Shown here piece after piece: positions 29,963 through 33,964 of a stretch of DNA of 33,964 nucleotides. A program made the translations under genes and the position numbers. This DNA comes from Chara braunii (lineage: Eukaryota > Streptophyta > Charophyceae > Charales > Characeae): positions 328,194 to 362,157 of the forward strand of contig BFEA01000848.1 in NCBI GenBank assembly GCA_003427395.1. The letters run 5' to 3'. Each line of letters starts with the position of its first letter. Within the stretch, counting starts at the first letter, position 1. Under the pieces are notes generated by a model. It was not told where the DNA came from. It ran no database searches and was given only the letters and a program-made list of their open reading frames with translations.

Positions 29963-30152
29963 GTTCTATTTGACGATATATATATATTTGTCACAGCCCC
30001 TCGTTTGTTGTCCTCTTCTCCCACTCTGCCTACGGTTTACTGGGAAGCTCTGTTTGACGATATATATCGTCAAATAGAACTGCCCGGTAAACCGTAGGCA
30101 GAGAGGGAGAAGAGGACAACAAATGAGGGGCTGTGACAAACTGTTTCGTCGG
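29821..30152. repeat. Truncated hammerhead-repeat copies among (TA)n tracts
   Basis: Three partial copies: 29826-29930 (+, lacking the CTG of the core, stem II with one G.U), 29988-30061 (+, starting at TTTGTCACAG) and 30066-30152 (-, cut inside stem II). (TA)n tracts lie at about 29930-29958 and 30153-30170. Every truncation point abuts TA-rich sequence. Confidence 0.8.
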
Positions 30153-30329
30153 TATATATATATATATATATGTATATCGTATATATGTATTAACAGTATT
30201 ATGTATATATATGTATATACTATATATAGGTATATGTATACTTATATATTTAGTTCATAGATATGTGACTATATATAGTCAAATATATATAAAATATACG
30301 TACATACCACATATGTATATGTATGTACT

Positions 30330-30431
30330 GTGACAACGAAGCACCCAGTGATTGGTTGGCAGAAAAGGGGAAAAGGACAAGAAACGGGGTGCTGTGACAC
30401 ACTGTTTCATCAGAGTTTCATCAACTCATAT
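30330..30431 (-). repeat. Diverged inverted copy of the hammerhead repeat
   Basis: The minus strand reads ATGAGTTGATGAAACTCTG, then TGATGAAACAGTGTGTCACAG, CACCCCGTTTCTTGTCCTTTT and a CTGCC stretch, parallel to the main family but with many changes. Core GAAAC and GTC are kept; stem II is disrupted. Confidence 0.65.
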
Positions 30432-30619
30432 ATATTTTCTGATATGGACGTGTCCAGACTGTCCATAGTCTGTGGTCCAGAATCCAGATGCATTAGGAGT
30501 AAATTCCGAATATTATACTTTATTAACAACTTTTGCCTGTGGTAATCTAGAAATTCGAAACCGAATTTGAGAAAACAATAATAAAAATCATAAAATTATT
30601 TTTTGGGGACCTCCTGCTG

Positions 30620-30651
30620 CAGACCAGATCCGAGGAGCCGGATCTAGTCTG
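30620..30651. repeat. Stem-loop
   Basis: CAGACCAGATCC pairs with GGATCTAGTCTG (11 of 12 positions) around an 8-base loop. A smaller hairpin, CAGACT/AGTCTG, lies upstream at 30455-30472. No terminator or RNA class is assigned. Confidence 0.6.
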
Positions 30652-30715
30652 GACCATCTGGTGTCTGGCATGTGGATGGGTCACCAGGTTTTTCTTTTTT
30701 TTTTTTGGAAAACCT

Positions 30716-30805
30716 CACCTCAGCCTACTAGCTGGGGTGGTAAGAGCATCCTCCCCTAGTAGGTCTGATGCTGAGCGCCCCAAGTCCTGACTTCAATTCA
30801 GAAAA
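30716..30805 (+). mobile_element. tRNA-like sequence, probable SINE head
   Basis: TAGCTGGGGTGGTAAGAGCA resembles a tRNA D-arm with A box. At the right spacing, CTGA-CTTCAAT-TCAG forms a T-arm with a 7-base loop (B box). No good acceptor stem closes the molecule, and the anticodon loop is irregular, so a functional tRNA is unlikely; a tRNA-derived SINE promoter is the better reading. A T-rich tract precedes it at 30691-30706. Confidence 0.4.
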
Positions 30806-31115
30806 ATCCATGACCAAGTGAAACGGCAAGGTCCCAAAGCAAGGCAGGCATGACATGAAAGTGCCCAAGCTTTTGCCGCAGGCACCATTTGACCACAGGA
30901 TAACCAATGACCGTGACTGCTCCTTCCTGGCCCCCTAAAAAGCTCCACTCTCACTAGACCAAACATTCCAGAGGGACATGACCCTCTGCCAAATGAGCAT
31001 ACATTGCAGATCTCAGGCCCGGTGGGCCGAGCTGGTACATGCAACGTCATAAGCTTGGCAAGATCTCTTGGTAACCTTGGCCCCGAGTTTTGGCCACAAA
31101 TTAGTTACCTCTCTG

Positions 31116-31351
31116 AAACCACCAGTACCTTTAATGACCCTTGGGTTTTGTTATAAATGGCCTGACAAGTGGTCTGAAAATTGAGGCCTCCGTTAACTGT
31201 CTCTCCCCATATGTCGGCCGCGGGCCGTGTCGGAGGCCCCAAACGAAACGTGGGCCGCCGATTCAATTTATCACCGGCGACCCTCCCCCACTTGACTACT
31301 ATGTTACCCGGCGCGTCTTAGATTTCAAGCGGGGAAAGGTACTGGTCGTTT
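31116..31351. mobile_element. MITE-like element 1 with 17-bp terminal inverted repeats
   Basis: Left end AAACCACCAGTACCTTT, right end AAAGGTACTGGTCGTTT: 16 of 17 positions pair. The element is 236 bp with a GC-rich interior and no coding content. It abuts element 2 without a spacer. Confidence 0.65.
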
Positions 31352-31556
31352 AAACCACCAGTAATTGGCCCAGCTATCGGCCGCGGTGCTTCCCCGTTAA
31401 CGCGCCGCGCCTGCAGGGCTTCGGGGTCCCGGACAAAAATGGCTGGAAGCGCCAGTCAAAACAAAGTCGAAATGGCGCCCCGACGGTTCGGCAAAACTTG
31501 GCGCGCAGGGGGTTGGCCGGCTCGGCATCGATAGCTGGGCCAAGTACTGGTGGTTT
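31352..31556. mobile_element. MITE-like element 2 with 28-bp terminal inverted repeats
   Basis: Left end starts AAACCACCAGTAATTGGCC and continues to 31379; the right end 31529-31556 ends TACTGGTGGTTT. 27 of 28 positions pair. The outer 12 bases are those of element 1, so both belong to one family. A further lone end, AACCACCAGTAC, lies at 31810-31821. No target-site duplication is evident. Confidence 0.7.
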
Positions 31557-31973
31557 CTTTGGGGCAAGTACGTTGGAGTCACGCCCGACGTTCAGAATCG
31601 GAGACTTCAGCAGTTCCCGAAGTGGAGCCAAAAAGGCGACCTTAAATCTGCCAAGCCCCACTGCAGGTAATGACTGGCGTAGTTTCAGAGCCTCGCTAAA
31701 CTTGCACATTTAGAAACTTGCATCATGACATTGGTGCTACTTTGTCTTTTGTTGCCTATTTCAAACTAAAAGTGTGCCACGGCCACAGTTTCCCCTTAAT
31801 CTTTTGATTTAACCACCAGTACAGCCGGGCCACAGAGCGCTCCAAGCTTTTCCGGACCGCCATCGGCACACTTCTTTTCTTTCTGAAACAAATGGCGCAC
31901 GTGGCAGGTTTTGAGTTTGCAAAGGCAAAAAAGACCATGCAGCCGCACAGATATCACGAGGTGAGTTTCCTCT

Positions 31974-32409
31974 TTTTATTTATTTATTTATTTAAAAAAA
32001 GTCATTTCATATAAAAGGGGATAACCAACGAGGCCGGGGACCTCACAATTCTACCTGGTGATCATCTGGCAGCTTCAGCCATCTTAGCTTACGAGACTAA
32101 GCTCGCACCTAACTCTGCTAAACAAATGAAAGAACCAAAAGACAAACACAAGGAAAACGTCAAACACCAGCAGATGCAAGAAAACAGACCAACTTACGAA
32201 CGACCACTCCCCGAGCCCTAATGCGGGGTCTATGACCAAGTTGCAGTGCCAACAATGGGCAGCATGTGCCGTACGGAGTGACCAGGTACAGCAATGCTAA
32301 AGGACTGCCTTTATCTAGTATCGCGACTTCAAATCAAGATGTCAAGCCAGAACTGCTACTATCCTCTTACTGACTTAGCCCCATTACCTGGTGACGCTAG
32401 TTATAAAAG
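31974..32409 (-). mobile_element. LINE 3' untranslated region and (TAAA)n tail
   Basis: On the minus strand, ORF2 ends at 32410 and non-coding sequence runs about 415 bases to a TAAATAAATAAATAAATAAA tract (31974-31993), a simple-repeat tail such as many LINEs carry. That the tail belongs to this element is inferred from its position. Confidence 0.4.
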
Positions 32410-33933
32410 TCATGTGCTGTCTAGACGTAGCCAGCGGGATAATACCAGCTTACCCACTAGGGAGACTGCTGCCAACCTGTTCCTTTTGGCCCATGAACGC
32501 AGAAACCACAATCTTGCTTTACATCTCTCTGGTTCTTGTCTGCCGAGGACCTTCCTGTGCCAATCGACCACAATCATCTGTCGGACCATGGCTTTCATGC
32601 CATTCTTTAAGGTTGTATCTGACATGAACTTCTTTTGAAAGAGAATAGAGTTCCTTTCCTTCCATATCCACCAGATAGCCACCGCTCGACAGGCGACTGC
32701 GACATACCCCCAACCTTTCCCATAGCTGAGTGTGGCAGGAAGCATGCCGGTAAGCGCCCAGCTGAGGTCCCATTCCACTTCTCGTGGTCCTCCGAGTTCC
32801 TTCCAGTGGAATGCCCACCATTTCCAGATGCAAGCCGAGAGCGGGCATTCTCCCCACAAGTGGCTCCTTGTTTCTGAACTGTGATGGCATATAGGGCAGA
32901 CAACATCGACCTCCATACCTTTGTTAAACAGGCTTTCTGCGCCCAGTGGGGCCTTATGGATCAGTAGCCAAAGCAGAGACACACATTTGGTACTTGGTAT
33001 GCGTTTACAGACCTTCCACATCTCTTGGTAGTAGGTGCATGAAAGGGGGACACCGTGTCTGAGAATGGATGAGTTTCTTGAATTTTGGCAGTTGAACTCC
33101 CCTTCAGTCTCAGCATGTGTGTGCCCAGGCAGTATACTGTTGAATATTGGGGGCACGCCGAAGCTGAGGCCAACCATACAGGCCAATATCTAAACGCATC
33201 CGTCTCAGCGGAGTCCCTCCCATACATAAGACAGGGTGAGAGGCGCCTGTCTTGCTAAACTGAATTGACACCCTTCTCCTCTGTAAAACGTCCGACTGCA
33301 ATCACACTCTCCTCCTTGAACTTCAATATGTCACACGGGATGCCAGCCTGTTGTCGCCTTGTCCAAACTTCCGCTTTGCCGCCTTCCTTATCTCCGAATT
33401 TGAGGTACTGCTGATCAACGCCACTTAACGCCAAGGTCAGTGTGCCCCATTCACCACGGTTCCTTTGCCCAGCCCTCAGCTTCTCTTTCCATTCCTGCGG
33501 TACTGCCTCAATCAGGTCTGCAAGTCTTTGCTCCACATGCCGCAATTTCCCCAATTCCTTCCTTACTCTTTGGGGAGTGTGCCAGCAAAGCTGGACGCCG
33601 TCCCAGATGTCTTCAATACGAACTACACCCCGTTCTATACATACTCTGCCAAATCCGCCTCTTCCCGCTGAGGCTGGGAAGACTGATCCATCCGACTGCT
33701 TGATCCATCGATTGTAGGACAGTGGTTGTCTCAGCACTTCGTCTCTCGAAATCGGTTCCTTCCTTGGTTGTGGTGCCAATGTCCTCCATGCCTATAGCAC
33801 TCCCTGCCAGAAGGGGGAGGTGGGCTTCCGACGAAGGTATGATTGCAGCGTTATAAGAATCCATATGTCTTCGCCCCTTCTTAAGTCCCAATCCTTGGCC
33901 AGTTGATACTCAGCCAATGCGACCCAATATCTA
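32410..33933 (-). pseudogene. LINE ORF2 C-terminal half with zinc-binding tail, broken
   Basis: Minus strand. Near 33.93 kb it begins YWVALAEYQLAKDWDL and reaches SPFWQGVL, a TAG (33792-33794), then AWRTLAPQPRKEPISRDEVLRQPLSYNRWI, matching the region behind the RT of plant-type LINE ORF2 (FW..vL..W; P....eil.qPLw.N). A frameshift after 33255 moves it to the frame that holds RIPSTKCVSLLWLLIHKAPL and CPICHHSSETRSHLWGEC, the zf-RVT zinc-binding pattern (C-x2-C ... H-x4-C), then WKWWAFHWKELGG and an Arg/Lys-rich end at 32410. Endonuclease and RT core would lie beyond the window or are missing; a poly-T run (poly-A on this strand) at 33938-33957 marks the left limit of recognisable coding. Confidence 0.8.
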
Positions 33934-33937
33934 TCCC

Positions 33938-33957
33938 TTTTTTTTTTTTTTTTTTTT
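33938..33957. repeat. Poly-T tract
   Basis: Twenty T in a row, directly upstream (minus strand) of the LINE coding remnant. It may be a neighbouring element's tail or a truncated end. Confidence 0.95.
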
Positions 33958-33964
33958 AACAACC

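Overview
This looks like a repeat-rich stretch of a nuclear eukaryotic genome, most likely a green-lineage plant or streptophyte (charophyte-type) alga. The evidence is a long, decayed Ty3/gypsy-type retrotransposon, LINE ORF2 remnants with the zinc-binding tail common in plant LINEs, many simple repeats, tRNA-SINE-like and MITE-like pieces, and no dense run of intact genes. The species is inferred from style, not proven. I see no convincing intact host gene.

Layout. 1-520: a (CT)n tract and a diverged LTR-like segment. 983-1640: a LINE reverse-transcriptase remnant (+). 2.9-5.3 kb: a gene-free stretch rich in RNA-like hairpins, ending in an array of ten hairpins (4455-5271) that share one 12-base loop and one bulged C but have different, compensating stems. 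5.3-9.3 kb: mostly unassigned. 9.3-9.7 kb: a LINE-like fragment. 10.07-19.3 kb: a gypsy-type element on the minus strand. In its own 5'->3' order it has an LTR/leader region, Gag zinc knuckle, protease, reverse transcriptase, RNase H, a PHD finger, integrase with a C-terminal module, and an extra downstream ORF with a long acidic tract. It is broken by several stops and frameshifts and has a YMDS instead of a YxDD box.

19.3-26 kb: rearranged copies of the 5' end of that element. A 1.3-kb segment (17513-18822) returns inverted at 24133-25450, while a neighbouring 340-bp segment (19261-19602) returns in direct orientation at 23796-24132. 22.4-27.3 kb: three separate local tandem duplications (periods about 254, 120 and 166 bp) plus one of 311 bp near 20 kb.

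23.46-23.69 and 29.4-30.43 kb: a repeat family set in (TA)n tracts that carries a hammerhead-ribozyme-like core, in both orientations and partly in 197-bp tandem. Inside it, at 29795-29820, lies residual Nextera mate-pair junction adapter, so the local assembly there is not trustworthy. 30.7-31.6 kb: a tRNA-like SINE head and two abutting inverted-repeat MITE-like elements. 31.97-33.96 kb: the 3' end of a LINE on the minus strand.

Most protein-coding sequence here is retrotransposon pol. The two observations most likely to be new are the covarying hairpin array and the PHD finger plus extra ORF of the gypsy element; the hammerhead-bearing repeat is the next strongest.
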